From: Marinobacter antarcticus
GTDB lineage: Bacteria > Pseudomonadota > Gammaproteobacteria > Pseudomonadales > Oleiphilaceae
NCBI RefSeq assembly: GCF_900142385.1
Contig: NZ_FRAQ01000001.1
Coordinates: forward strand, 1,736,001-1,800,000
Reading direction: 5' to 3'
DNA length: 64,000 nt
Positions 36,351-44,565 of this stretch are shown piece by piece. The notes under the pieces are model-generated. The model saw only the letters and a list, made by a program, of their open reading frames with translations. It was not told the DNA's origin and did no database searches. Position 1 is the stretch's first letter; each line of letters starts with the position of its first letter. The position numbers and the translations under genes were made by a program.

Positions 36351-37798
36351 ATACTACGAACCTGATGCTGAAACTGCGTTTCTCTCAATTTCTACTACCG
36401 TTTCTGTTGTGCGTTTGGGTGGCATCTTATCTTGGCTATGTGGGCTGGAAGCCCGGTTTTGCCTATAACGCTCAGCGGTATTTCGAGATTCTTCTTTTAG
36501 GGAGTCTGTTGTGTGCCGGTGTCATGCTGCCGGTTCGCTTCCGTTTGAGCCGGTTTTGGGCGGTTTCATGCTTTGTCCTGTTGTTGGTCATGGCGCTAGT
36601 GATTTGGCAGGCAGATAATCATTGGTTGGCGATACGGGAAGGGATGCAGTATTTGGCCCTTTTTACGGCCATGCTGGTTGTTGCCAAAGCAAGGCAGCAC
36701 GCGGGCGCTGCCAGTTTTGACAGGGCTGCTTATATCGGTTTGGTGCTGTTTTGCTTTGGTTGCTCTTTGATTGTGTTGGAAGGATTGCTGCTCAGTCTTT
36801 CCATTCACATGGTAGATCATCGGGTGGTTTTTGGCGCTTTTGTCAACGTGCGTATTTTCGCTGAACTACAGTTCCTGACCTTGTTTGTTTTGCCGGCAGC
36901 CTGGCTGCAGATGAATTCTGCGGGCTGGCGGCGCTTTATAGGGTTAACAGCAATGCTTTGGTGGGGGTTGTTGTTGTTTACCGGTACCCGCTCGGCGTTG
37001 GTGGCCTTGCCTTTCGCCTTGCTGGTTCTCGGGTTGGCGGCTGGGCGTAACACTTTGGGTTGGCTCAAGGTGTTAGCCATTCAGTTTGCCGGTGGTGTGC
37101 TGATGTTTTTGTTTTTGCGGGGCGGTGTTGCTTGGTATTTGAACACTTCACTCTGGGGTGAGGGCAGCATGAGCTTCGCCCGTGGGTCCAGTAGTGGGCG
37201 GTTAGATATATGGGCGGAAGCCTGGGGCCATTTTCTGCAGTATCCTTGGCTGGGAAATGGCCCGGGGGGGTTTGCCTGTTTTACGAGTGAGTTGGTAGCG
37301 GCCCCCCACAATCTGTTTTTCCAGCTTCTGTCGGAGTGGGGTATATTCATGACCCTGCTATGCCTGGTCCTTGCTTTGCTTATGTTTGTTGCACTAGTGC
37401 GGCATCTGCGTTCCGAGCGTCATATAAATCCACTCGAATTCTCTCTGTTTGCGACGCTGGTAGCTACAGTGGCTGCCAGCATGGTGGAGGGCATGATTAC
37501 TGGTCCTCTGCAGCAGATGTTGCTTGTTTTGGTGCTTGGCTGGGCTTTGCATGTTTTTACCCAGGGAAAATTTGCTCTACTGGCTGGCAAGGCTCTTTGC
37601 CGGTATCAGGGTGCATATGTAATAGTTCTGGCTGCATTTCTGGCGATAACGATATGGGGTGTAAAAGCAGATCTCATTCTTCAGCAGAAATTGTTGGTAT
37701 CGCCAGATGGCGTTGTCAATCTCAGTTATGGTCCCCGTTTCTGGGCAGACGGCCATGATCATTGTCCTGACTGGCATGAGCGTTATCAAAACCAGTGA
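36347..37798 (+). CDS. Second Wzy_C/O-antigen ligase-like membrane protein
   Basis: 483-residue polytopic protein. TTG at 36347 overlaps the previous stop (TTGA); an ATG at 36365 is the alternative. About 10-12 helices with ligase-type segments: TGTRSALVALPFALL, GNGPGGFACFTSE and PHNLFFQLLSEWGIFMTLL, then MVEGMITGPLQQM near the end. The family includes WaaL, Wzy and PglL proteins, which cannot be told apart here. Its position between the PglL-type gene and a second pilin suggests pilin-linked glycan work, perhaps polymerisation or a second ligase (inference). Confidence 0.75.
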   Translation: MNTTNLMLKLRFSQFLLPFLLCVWVASYLGYVGWKPGFAYNAQRYFEILLLGSLLCAGVMLPVRFRLSRFWAVSCFVLLLVMALVIWQADNHWLAIREGMQYLALFTAMLVVAKARQHAGAASFDRAAYIGLVLFCFGCSLIVLEGLLLSLSIHMVDHRVVFGAFVNVRIFAELQFLTLFVLPAAWLQMNSAGWRRFIGLTAMLWWGLLLFTGTRSALVALPFALLVLGLAAGRNTLGWLKVLAIQFAGGVLMFLFLRGGVAWYLNTSLWGEGSMSFARGSSSGRLDIWAEAWGHFLQYPWLGNGPGGFACFTSELVAAPHNLFFQLLSEWGIFMTLLCLVLALLMFVALVRHLRSERHINPLEFSLFATLVATVAASMVEGMITGPLQQMLLVLVLGWALHVFTQGKFALLAGKALCRYQGAYVIVLAAFLAITIWGVKADLILQQKLLVSPDGVVNLSYGPRFWADGHDHCPDWHERYQNQ

Positions 37799-37882
37799 GA
37801 GTTCTGCCAAGTCCAAGTCGGGTTTCTGGCTCAGAATTTGCTTCGTGTTGAGTATAATTTAACTGTCAGAACCCAATCACTT

Positions 37883-38323
37883 ATGAATAAAAATGCCGGC
37901 TTTACCTTAATAGAACTGATGATTGTCGTGGCTATCATCGGCATCCTTGCTGCCGTTTCTATCCCTCTCTATCAGGGTTACATCTTTAAAGCTCAGATAA
38001 ACAGGGCCGTAGGTGAATTGTCAGCTTATAAAGCTCCGTTTGAAGAGCGCGCGGGTACAGGTGGGAACGTAACCAACAATGATATTGGCTATAATCCCTC
38101 GAACCTTACTAATGGAAGCCAGGCAACGAATATCGGTACGCTTAATCCTGACGGATCTGGTCAGCTCCAAGTGACCATGGGTGGCAATGCGCACCCAAAC
38201 TTGACAGGTTTGGTCCTGCGGTTTGAACGCACATCTTCGGGCGCTTGGAGTTGTGTGCTCGATAACTCAGCGGTAACTGCGACGTGGGAAGCGTCGTATT
38301 TGCCTTCTGGTTGTCGTTTGTGA
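37883..38323 (+). CDS. Second type IV pilin
   Basis: 146-residue pilin with leader MNKNAG cleaved before [20 protein letters not shown]. Start chosen at 37883; the open frame begins earlier at 37838 but the added residues do not fit a class IVa leader. The mature N terminus is nearly identical to PilA, while the body is distinct ([20 protein letters not shown]). Disulfide loop cysteines lie in WSCVL and LPSGCRL. It ends without the serine-containing tail of PilA. It may be an alternative major pilin or a duplicate that has diverged. No sigma-54 site is seen directly before it. Confidence 0.92.
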   Translation: MNKNAGFTLIELMIVVAIIGILAAVSIPLYQGYIFKAQINRAVGELSAYKAPFEERAGTGGNVTNNDIGYNPSNLTNGSQATNIGTLNPDGSGQLQVTMGGNAHPNLTGLVLRFERTSSGAWSCVLDNSAVTATWEASYLPSGCRL

Positions 38324-38432
38324 AGCTGAATGTCGTACTTCGAAATGGTGAGTATTTCAGTGGTCGCAGTCGCAGTCGCAGCGCTGTCGGAGTAAGGAGA
38401 ACCCGATTTGGAAATCACATGCTCCCCGGAGT

Positions 38433-40619
38433 TTAGCGCTCCATCAGCGGCGACCCAGAGCCCCCTTCCCCGTCCACCTCAACACTAATCCTCGGCGCTG
38501 CCACATCAAGGTAGCGCTCTTCCATGTTCCGCTTAAGCAACAGATTAAACGCCCTGGAAACATCCCACTGGCACTCTGGCTTCGTACGCATCCGCATCCG
38601 CAACACCGGGCAGCCTTCCTCAAACGAGTGAATCCCCTGCATTTCAAGAGGCGACCAGATCAGCCACCGCATATCCGGCTGCGTACGCAATTCCTCAGCG
38701 GTTTCTGTCATCAGAAGTATGGCGTCATCAATGGGCAGTTCGCGGGGAATCCGAATCTTGATCAGTGCGATACCAAACTGGCGAGACATGTTGTGAATGG
38801 AGCTGATTTTGCTGAAGGTTATGTGATGAACAACGCCTTCAAGATCCCGCAACCGCACGGTGCGCAGGTTGAATCCTTCCACCGTTCCCATGAAACTGTT
38901 GATCTCCACGAAATCGCCGACCGACATGGAGTCTTCAACCACAATAAACAGGCCTGTGATCAAATCCTGAACGAGGGTCTGGGCGCCGAAGCCAACCGCC
39001 AGGCCGATAATACCCGCACCCGCCAGAAGGGGCGTTACGTCGACACCCAAAGTGGACAGGCCCACAAATATGGCGATTATTACAATTGTGATCAGCAGGG
39101 TGTTCCGGGCAATGGGGACAATTGTCTGCGCCCTTGCAGGGTTGATCCGCTTCTTGCGATCGCCGCCGCGCATTGCCCGTTCCAGGAATTCATCGACAAA
39201 AATCCAGGTGATACTGGCAATCAGCCATGTGAGAACCACACCGATCAGGCTGTTCGTTAAGCCGATACTAACCGGTGATTTTTCACCCAAGCCCAGCAGC
39301 GACAAGCCCCAGATCTGCAGGACCAGCTCAAAAAACGCCAGCCATGCTGCTGTCTGTAGCAAGTGATAACCAAAGCGCACCAACCTTTGGCTGAACTTGC
39401 TAAGCGCCTGGTGCTTGGGGCTGTTCTCCTGAATGCCAAAGAGTCCCTGAATGGCAAGAGTTACCGCAAGCAGTAACGCGCAGATCATTGCCTTACCCAA
39501 GGCCGCATCAGCCTCGCCACCATTGGCAAAAACCGCGACCACCGACGCGCTGATCGCCAGTAGCATCGGTATGTGCCAAAGCCGGGCCAGCAGTGCGGTC
39601 ACTTCCCGCCATACGCCCTGGTTTTTGCGTTGTTTGTAGGGGCGATTGCGAATCAGATGAGTGACAGGGCGCCGGTTCCGAACGATCAGGAAAAAGCTCA
39701 GCAGGGCTGCGACTATGCTGAAGATCAGAGCCAGCGCGCTAGCCAGTTCCGTGCCGAGTTGTGAGGTGAACTCCGTGGTGCCCAACGCATCTTCAAGGGC
39801 GAAGAGTACGCCGATAATAAACAGTGGCACCAGCATTCGCCGGCGCAGGATAAGAACGGCAGTCTGGCGATGGCCGCTGGAGAAAATGGAGATTGTCACA
39901 TCAAAAAATGTCGTCAGCCCGCGGGCGCACAGAGCGGCGTAAGCCAGGACGAGCACTGTTTGCTGAGCGCCTTCAGACATGCCGAATGTGGGCAGGCCGG
40001 CCAAAAGCGCGGTAAAGGTAATCAGCCAGGGTAAAAGGCGTCGCGCCAGATGCGCGATCAGCATCCAGGGCCGGGGTTGCCTCGGCATCTGCACTGGCCA
40101 GCCTTGCCACGCGTATAACATGCGGGCAAGGCGTGAAAGCCCCCACAGTGCGATCAGCCATACTGTAAACCCGGCTATGGTTTCTGCCAGGACGCGAAAC
40201 GATACGCTGGTTAACAGTTTTTCGGCAGCCAGGTAGGCATTGCGAAAATTTGATCTCCACTTCCCAAGCGGCGTCTCTGCGTTGCCATCAAGGTTGGCAG
40301 CTTCATCGAAAAAACCGGCAAGGGCGCCCAAAAGGCCCTCCCCACCGGAAGCCCTTTGTGCAGTCTTGGACGATTCCGCCTGTAACCCCTGTTGGATGGA
40401 CTTGAGTTGCTCTACCAGAGCCCGCCGGCTCTCGTCGTCTTGCAGGGCCTGAATGGTCACCTCAAGAGACGCAGCCAGCTCTTCAGGGGACGCTGCGTCT
40501 TCCTTCTCTGCTTGCCCTGAAAACCCGGGTATACCGGGGAGTGTGAAGGGTTGGGCTTGAGCAGTACCAACTGCATTAAACAGTAGGACAAAGCCAAAAA
40601 ACAGCGCGGCGAGCTTCAA
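38433..40619 (-). CDS. MscS-family mechanosensitive channel, large form
   Basis: 728 residues: a signal peptide (MKLAALFFGFVLLFNAVGTA), a periplasmic helical domain (about 25-140), many membrane helices (about 145-530) and the C-terminal MscS pore and beta domains (GLSTLGVDVTPLLAGAGIIG, GLAVGFGAQTLVQDLITGLF, VEDSMSVGDFVEINSFMGTV). Size is between MscS and MscK, like YbiO-type channels. It protects against hypo-osmotic shock. Its ATG overlaps the stop of the beta-CASP gene by 4 bases (40616-40619), so the two are translated from one message. Confidence 0.92.
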   Translation of the reverse strand: MKLAALFFGFVLLFNAVGTAQAQPFTLPGIPGFSGQAEKEDAASPEELAASLEVTIQALQDDESRRALVEQLKSIQQGLQAESSKTAQRASGGEGLLGALAGFFDEAANLDGNAETPLGKWRSNFRNAYLAAEKLLTSVSFRVLAETIAGFTVWLIALWGLSRLARMLYAWQGWPVQMPRQPRPWMLIAHLARRLLPWLITFTALLAGLPTFGMSEGAQQTVLVLAYAALCARGLTTFFDVTISIFSSGHRQTAVLILRRRMLVPLFIIGVLFALEDALGTTEFTSQLGTELASALALIFSIVAALLSFFLIVRNRRPVTHLIRNRPYKQRKNQGVWREVTALLARLWHIPMLLAISASVVAVFANGGEADAALGKAMICALLLAVTLAIQGLFGIQENSPKHQALSKFSQRLVRFGYHLLQTAAWLAFFELVLQIWGLSLLGLGEKSPVSIGLTNSLIGVVLTWLIASITWIFVDEFLERAMRGGDRKKRINPARAQTIVPIARNTLLITIVIIAIFVGLSTLGVDVTPLLAGAGIIGLAVGFGAQTLVQDLITGLFIVVEDSMSVGDFVEINSFMGTVEGFNLRTVRLRDLEGVVHHITFSKISSIHNMSRQFGIALIKIRIPRELPIDDAILLMTETAEELRTQPDMRWLIWSPLEMQGIHSFEEGCPVLRMRMRTKPECQWDVSRAFNLLLKRNMEERYLDVAAPRISVEVDGEGGSGSPLMER

Positions 40620-41977
40620 ATCTCAACCTCTTCAAACAAATCCGGCACCTCTGCGTCCCATCCGAATTTTTCATTGATCCGCTTGCGCATAATGTCACTG
40701 GCCAGCATCTCGCCGTGGGTGACATACACTTTGTCAGGCTCAAGAGTTCCCTGTTCAAGCCATTGCAGAATCTCATTGTAGTCGCCGTGGGCGGAGAGGG
40801 AGCCCAAGTTGTCGATCTCAGCTTTAACCGGCCAGTATTCACCGTGAATTTTCACCGAGTCTACACCCGCCACTAACCTGTCGCCCCGGGTTCCCGGTGC
40901 CTGGAAACCAGCGAAGACGATACTGTTTCTGTGGTTTGGCAGCAGGGTTTTCAGATGGTGGAGAACCCGGCCACCACTGGCCATGCCGCTGGCGGATACG
41001 ATGATGCAAGGGTAGCGGGCGGAATCCAGTTTGATGGATTCATCCACAGTGCGAACGAATTCCGTATCGCTGTCGATCACCTCGCACTGGCTGGCGCTCA
41101 GCTTGTGCTCTTTATGGTGCTTGCAAAAAATCTCGGTAGCCTTGATCGCCATAGGGCTGTTAAGGAATACCGGTAGTTTGGGAATACGCCCTTCGTTCAT
41201 GATCTTGTGAATCACATAAAGCAGCATCTGGGCGCGGCCAACCGCAAAAGCCGGTATTAATACAATGCCGCCGCGGCCAGCGGTGCGGGTGATAATCTCT
41301 GCCAGCTCGGTTTCCGGATCGGTTCCCTCGTGCAGTCTGTCACCGTAGGTGGATTCACACACAAGCACGTCGGCTTTTTTGATGGGCTCCGGTGGGCGCA
41401 TGATCGGGTCATTCTGCCGGCCCACATCCCCGCTGAATACCACTGTGCGATCATCTGCTTTGTGGTGAACATGCACGCAAGAAGATCCCAGAATGTGCCC
41501 GGCAGGGGTAAAGGTCACTTCAAAGCCTTTCACCGGCTCGAAGGTTTCGTGGTAATGCAGGGGCTCAAAGTGTTCCAGGGCCTCCCATGCATCCTTTACG
41601 CCGAACAGGGGTTCTGGATGTTCGTGTTTCGAGAATTTCTTACGCAGGGCGTACTTGGCATCCTCTTCCTGCAGGTGGCCTGCATCCGGAAGTAGCACCT
41701 TGCACAAATCGTAAGTGCCCTGGGTGCAGTAAATCTTGCCTTTGAAGCCGTTTTTTACCAGCGCGGGCAGATAGCCAGAGTGGTCTATGTGGGCGTGGGT
41801 CAGAACCACGGCATCGATGGTGCCTGGGTCTACGGGAAACTTCGCCCAGTTCCTTTTACGCAGGGTTTTAACACCCTGGTACATGCCGCAATCAATCAGT
41901 ACGCGGTGATTGTCATCGGATAACAGGTAACGTGAGCCGGTTACCGTGCCGGTACCGCCGAGGAAGCGAAGTTTCAT
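40616..41977 (-). CDS. Metallo-beta-lactamase/beta-CASP ribonuclease-like protein
   Basis: 453-residue member of the CPSF/Int11-like beta-CASP group (RNA-processing exonuclease). Start chosen at 41977 (MKLRFLGGTGTVTGSRYLL), the first strand of the fold; the frame is open to 42088 but that region is the divergent cysQ leader. Metal motif HAHIDHSG, AGHILGSS, FSGDVGRQNDP, then beta-CASP motifs IPAFAVGRAQ and SASGMASGGR, and a C-terminal RMMBL region with SAHGDYNEIL and VTHGE. Natural substrate unknown. Translationally coupled to the MscS channel downstream. Confidence 0.92.
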   Translation of the reverse strand: MKLRFLGGTGTVTGSRYLLSDDNHRVLIDCGMYQGVKTLRKRNWAKFPVDPGTIDAVVLTHAHIDHSGYLPALVKNGFKGKIYCTQGTYDLCKVLLPDAGHLQEEDAKYALRKKFSKHEHPEPLFGVKDAWEALEHFEPLHYHETFEPVKGFEVTFTPAGHILGSSCVHVHHKADDRTVVFSGDVGRQNDPIMRPPEPIKKADVLVCESTYGDRLHEGTDPETELAEIITRTAGRGGIVLIPAFAVGRAQMLLYVIHKIMNEGRIPKLPVFLNSPMAIKATEIFCKHHKEHKLSASQCEVIDSDTEFVRTVDESIKLDSARYPCIIVSASGMASGGRVLHHLKTLLPNHRNSIVFAGFQAPGTRGDRLVAGVDSVKIHGEYWPVKAEIDNLGSLSAHGDYNEILQWLEQGTLEPDKVYVTHGEMLASDIMRKRINEKFGWDAEVPDLFEEVEI

Positions 41978-42139
41978 ACACAAAAGACCTTCTGGCTGGA
42001 GAGGCGTCAGAACCTCAGAATCGCAGTTAACATTCCTTATATCAGGGTGCCTGAAAGCGCCTTGCCAGAAAAGCCCGAATACGGTCAACCTCCACTATTT
42101 GCTATTATGCGGAGATACAAGCAACGCAGGATGCAAAGC

Positions 42140-42907
42140 ATGCCCTACAGTTCATTACTTCCGGACGTGATTCGAGTGGCCGACGAAGCCAGTGCAAAGG
42201 TGCTTCGAATCTATCAGTCCGACTTCAAGGTGAGTTACAAGGAAGATGAATCGCCTATAACGGCAGCAGATGTTGCAAGCCACGAGATTATAGTAAAAGG
42301 CCTGCACAACATCAGCCGGGATATACCGATTCTCTCCGAGGAGGGCGCCCAGGCCCCGTGGGAAGAGCGCAGGCATTGGCGCCGGTTCTGGCTGGTTGAT
42401 CCTATCGATGGCACCAAAGAATTTACCCAGCGTACCGGGGAATTCACGGTGAACATCGCACTGATTGAAGACGGTGAGCCGGTAATGGGCGTTGTCACAG
42501 CGCCCGCATTAAAAGAAGCGTTTTGGGGCATTAAAGGCGAGGGCGCTCACAAGCGTGACAGGAGCGGGCGGATTCACCGCATCCGCGTCGCAGAACCCCA
42601 GGCAACCAAGCGTGTAGTTGCCAGCAAAAATCACATGAATGATGAAACCCGCACCTTTATTAAAGCTCTCGGAGCTCACAAAACGCTTCAGGCTGGCAGT
42701 TCCCTCAAATTCTGCCGAATAGCAGAAGGCCACGCTGATATCTATCCGCGCATGGGACCCACCAGCGAGTGGGATACGGCCGCAGCTCATGCTGTGTTGC
42801 TTGCCGCCGGCGGTAATGTGCACACTTTGGAGGGCAAGCCTTTGGAATACGGCAAAGAGGATGTGCTAAACCCGTATTTTATTGCGGCAGGGAACTGGTA
42901 TTTTTGA
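42140..42907 (+). CDS. cysQ: 3'(2'),5'-bisphosphate nucleotidase CysQ
   Basis: Inositol-phosphatase-fold enzyme that degrades adenosine 3',5'-bisphosphate from sulfate assimilation. Start at ATG 42140 (MPYSSLLPDVIRVADEA), with AGG 9 bases upstream; an ATG at 42131 and a longer frame from 42047 are alternatives. The metal-binding motifs are complete: LSEEGAQ, WLVDPIDGTKEF and GPTSEWDTAAAHAVL. 255 residues, as in E. coli (246). Divergent from the beta-CASP gene. Confidence 0.95.
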   Translation: MPYSSLLPDVIRVADEASAKVLRIYQSDFKVSYKEDESPITAADVASHEIIVKGLHNISRDIPILSEEGAQAPWEERRHWRRFWLVDPIDGTKEFTQRTGEFTVNIALIEDGEPVMGVVTAPALKEAFWGIKGEGAHKRDRSGRIHRIRVAEPQATKRVVASKNHMNDETRTFIKALGAHKTLQAGSSLKFCRIAEGHADIYPRMGPTSEWDTAAAHAVLLAAGGNVHTLEGKPLEYGKEDVLNPYFIAAGNWYF

Positions 42908-42953
42908 TGCGCTTTTAAGATCAAGGCACATTATCAACTGACACTGGAACCGT

Positions 42954-43433
42954 ATGACTTGGTACGCACTCCAACACAAGCCAGCCCAAGGCGACCGCGC
43001 ACTGGCTCATTTGCAGAATCAGGACATTGTCTGCTTCTACCCTAAAATTCAGGTGGAGAAAATCAAAGCGGGCAAACGCACCCAGAAGCTTGAGCCGCTT
43101 TTTCGGGGTTATATGTTCGTCAACCTGGAACAGACGGACCCCAGCTGGGCCAAGCTCCGCTCAACCCGTGGCGTAGTGCGTGTCGTCAGCTTTGCTAACA
43201 AGCCTGCAGGCATCTCAGGTGACGTTATTCAGCAGATCAAAGACAGCCTCGACTCCGTCGCTCAGCAGGGTGGGCTCAAGTATGGCGAGGCGGTTCAGCT
43301 GGGTGAGGGGCCGTTTGAGGGTATCAATGCGGTTTTTCAGGCGTACGATGGTGAAGAGCGGGCGATTGTTCTGATCAACTTCATGCAAAAGCAACAGCGC
43401 GTTAAGGTGCCGGTTTCGGCGATAAAGCGCTAA
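42954..43433 (+). CDS. rfaH: Transcription antiterminator RfaH
   Basis: NusG paralogue that is recruited to paused RNA polymerase at ops sites and boosts expression of long surface-polysaccharide operons. The 159 residues have the NGN domain (about 1-95; MTWYALQHKPAQGDRALAHL, FRGYMFVNLEQTDPSWAKLR, TRGVVRVVSFANKPAGI) and a C-terminal KOW-type domain (about 110-158). The short spacing of domains and lack of NusG insertions favour RfaH over NusG. It heads the polysaccharide locus. A perfect ops core occurs 1.2 kb downstream in wzi. Confidence 0.93.
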   Translation: MTWYALQHKPAQGDRALAHLQNQDIVCFYPKIQVEKIKAGKRTQKLEPLFRGYMFVNLEQTDPSWAKLRSTRGVVRVVSFANKPAGISGDVIQQIKDSLDSVAQQGGLKYGEAVQLGEGPFEGINAVFQAYDGEERAIVLINFMQKQQRVKVPVSAIKR

Positions 43434-43566
43434 ATCGGATGGTTTTCCAGCCGGTAACGGAAATCAATCGGCATACCCTGTAAAGTGTAGAGCTTTCCGG
43501 CGCTGAATTAGGTGTCGGCAAAGTCAATACGCTGATTAAAAGCTATGTTTTGGAGACCGCAGTCAA

Positions 43567-44346
43567 ATGAATAACACGCAAAGCACGCCTTCTGGCGGTC
43601 AACGGCCAGATTATTCCGATGAGATCAGTCTGGTTGATCTCGTTGCAACGTTTATCCGCAGGCGTCGGGTTTTTTATGTGGTCTTTGTTACTGTCACACT
43701 AGCTGGCTTGGCCTACGCACTATGGATGCCGGACGAGTATGAGTACGCGAGTCTTATTCAGATCGCTCAAAAAGATAGCAAAGAGTTTGTCCAACCGCCA
43801 GAAACAATCATTGCAACACTGGAGAGTCGCTGGTTTCCGGAAGTGAAAGCCATATATCGCGAAAAACATGGCAGAAAACTGCCCTTTAATGTGTCTTTCA
43901 TTAATCCCGAAAGCACTGGCCTGATTCGTTTTAGTAGTAACACGACGAAAGAAGAAGAGAAATCCGTTGGCGCAGCCCACAGTTCTCTGATCAGCAGCGT
44001 GGAAGACCACCAAAAGGTGTTGATTGAGGGCGAGAGGCAAAGCCTTGAACGCCAGTTAGTGTCTCTTGAAAAGGCTATTGAAACTTTAAAGGGTGAGAAG
44101 GATGCCGGTGAAGCTATTGCCGGCACGATAGAAAGACGTTCCAGGCTTGAGGCTAAGCTCGAAGGGCTGCAGGGAGCGGAGGTGCTTGTTACCAGCCGCC
44201 AAAGTGCTGAAAAAGTAGCCCCGAAGCGTCGTCTGATTGTTGTGTTGGCAGTTTTGCTAGGTAGCATGTTGGGTGTTTTTTTGGTCTTTATTAGTGAGTT
44301 TGCGGCCTTAGTGAGAGAGCAAGTAGCAACCGAGAGCGCTGGCTGA
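43567..44346 (+). CDS. Wzz/chain-length determinant family protein
   Basis: 259-residue inner-membrane protein with TM1 at about 35-53 (VFYVVFVTVTLAGLAYALWM) and TM2 at about 223-245 (RRLIVVLAVLLGSMLGVFLV) flanking a periplasmic coiled-coil-rich domain (about 130-190). This is the plan of polysaccharide co-polymerases that set chain length. The proline-containing TM2 and the preceding PKRR fit the family. No cytoplasmic tyrosine kinase domain is present. A second Wzz lies at 48717. Preceded by 133 bases with no gene. Confidence 0.87.
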   Translation: MNNTQSTPSGGQRPDYSDEISLVDLVATFIRRRRVFYVVFVTVTLAGLAYALWMPDEYEYASLIQIAQKDSKEFVQPPETIIATLESRWFPEVKAIYREKHGRKLPFNVSFINPESTGLIRFSSNTTKEEEKSVGAAHSSLISSVEDHQKVLIEGERQSLERQLVSLEKAIETLKGEKDAGEAIAGTIERRSRLEAKLEGLQGAEVLVTSRQSAEKVAPKRRLIVVLAVLLGSMLGVFLVFISEFAALVREQVATESAG

Positions 44347-44434
44347 TTTTATTCGAGTTAGGTGTATTTCTGACTCTTTGACAACCTTTGACGCTTCCGC
44401 ATTCATTTGGTCTATGTGTCAGACTTTCTGTCAC

Positions 44435-44462
44435 TTGAATGTCTCATGCGATGCCGTAGAAT
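44435..44462 (+). promoter_or_regulatory. Candidate sigma-70 promoter before wzi
   Basis: TTGAAT (44435-44440), a 16-base spacer and TAGAAT (44457-44462) form a fair promoter. It would start a leader of about 100 bases before the wzi ATG and place the ops element near +130. The TTGACA at 44378-44383 is a better -35 but lacks a good -10 at 17 bases. Prediction only. Confidence 0.35.
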
Positions 44463-44565
44463 CGCCTCGCTTCAGACTTGGAGCATTCACACACTGACAG
44501 GGATGCAGTTGGGAGTATGTTTTCCCCTCCTCGTTTTTTCCTGCTATTGCTGGCAATTTATTTCT

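Noticed and set aside
38363..38380. Three tandem GTCGCA units after the second pilin gene as phase-variation repeat
   Set aside because: Non-coding position, only three units, and no promoter or frame that would be switched.
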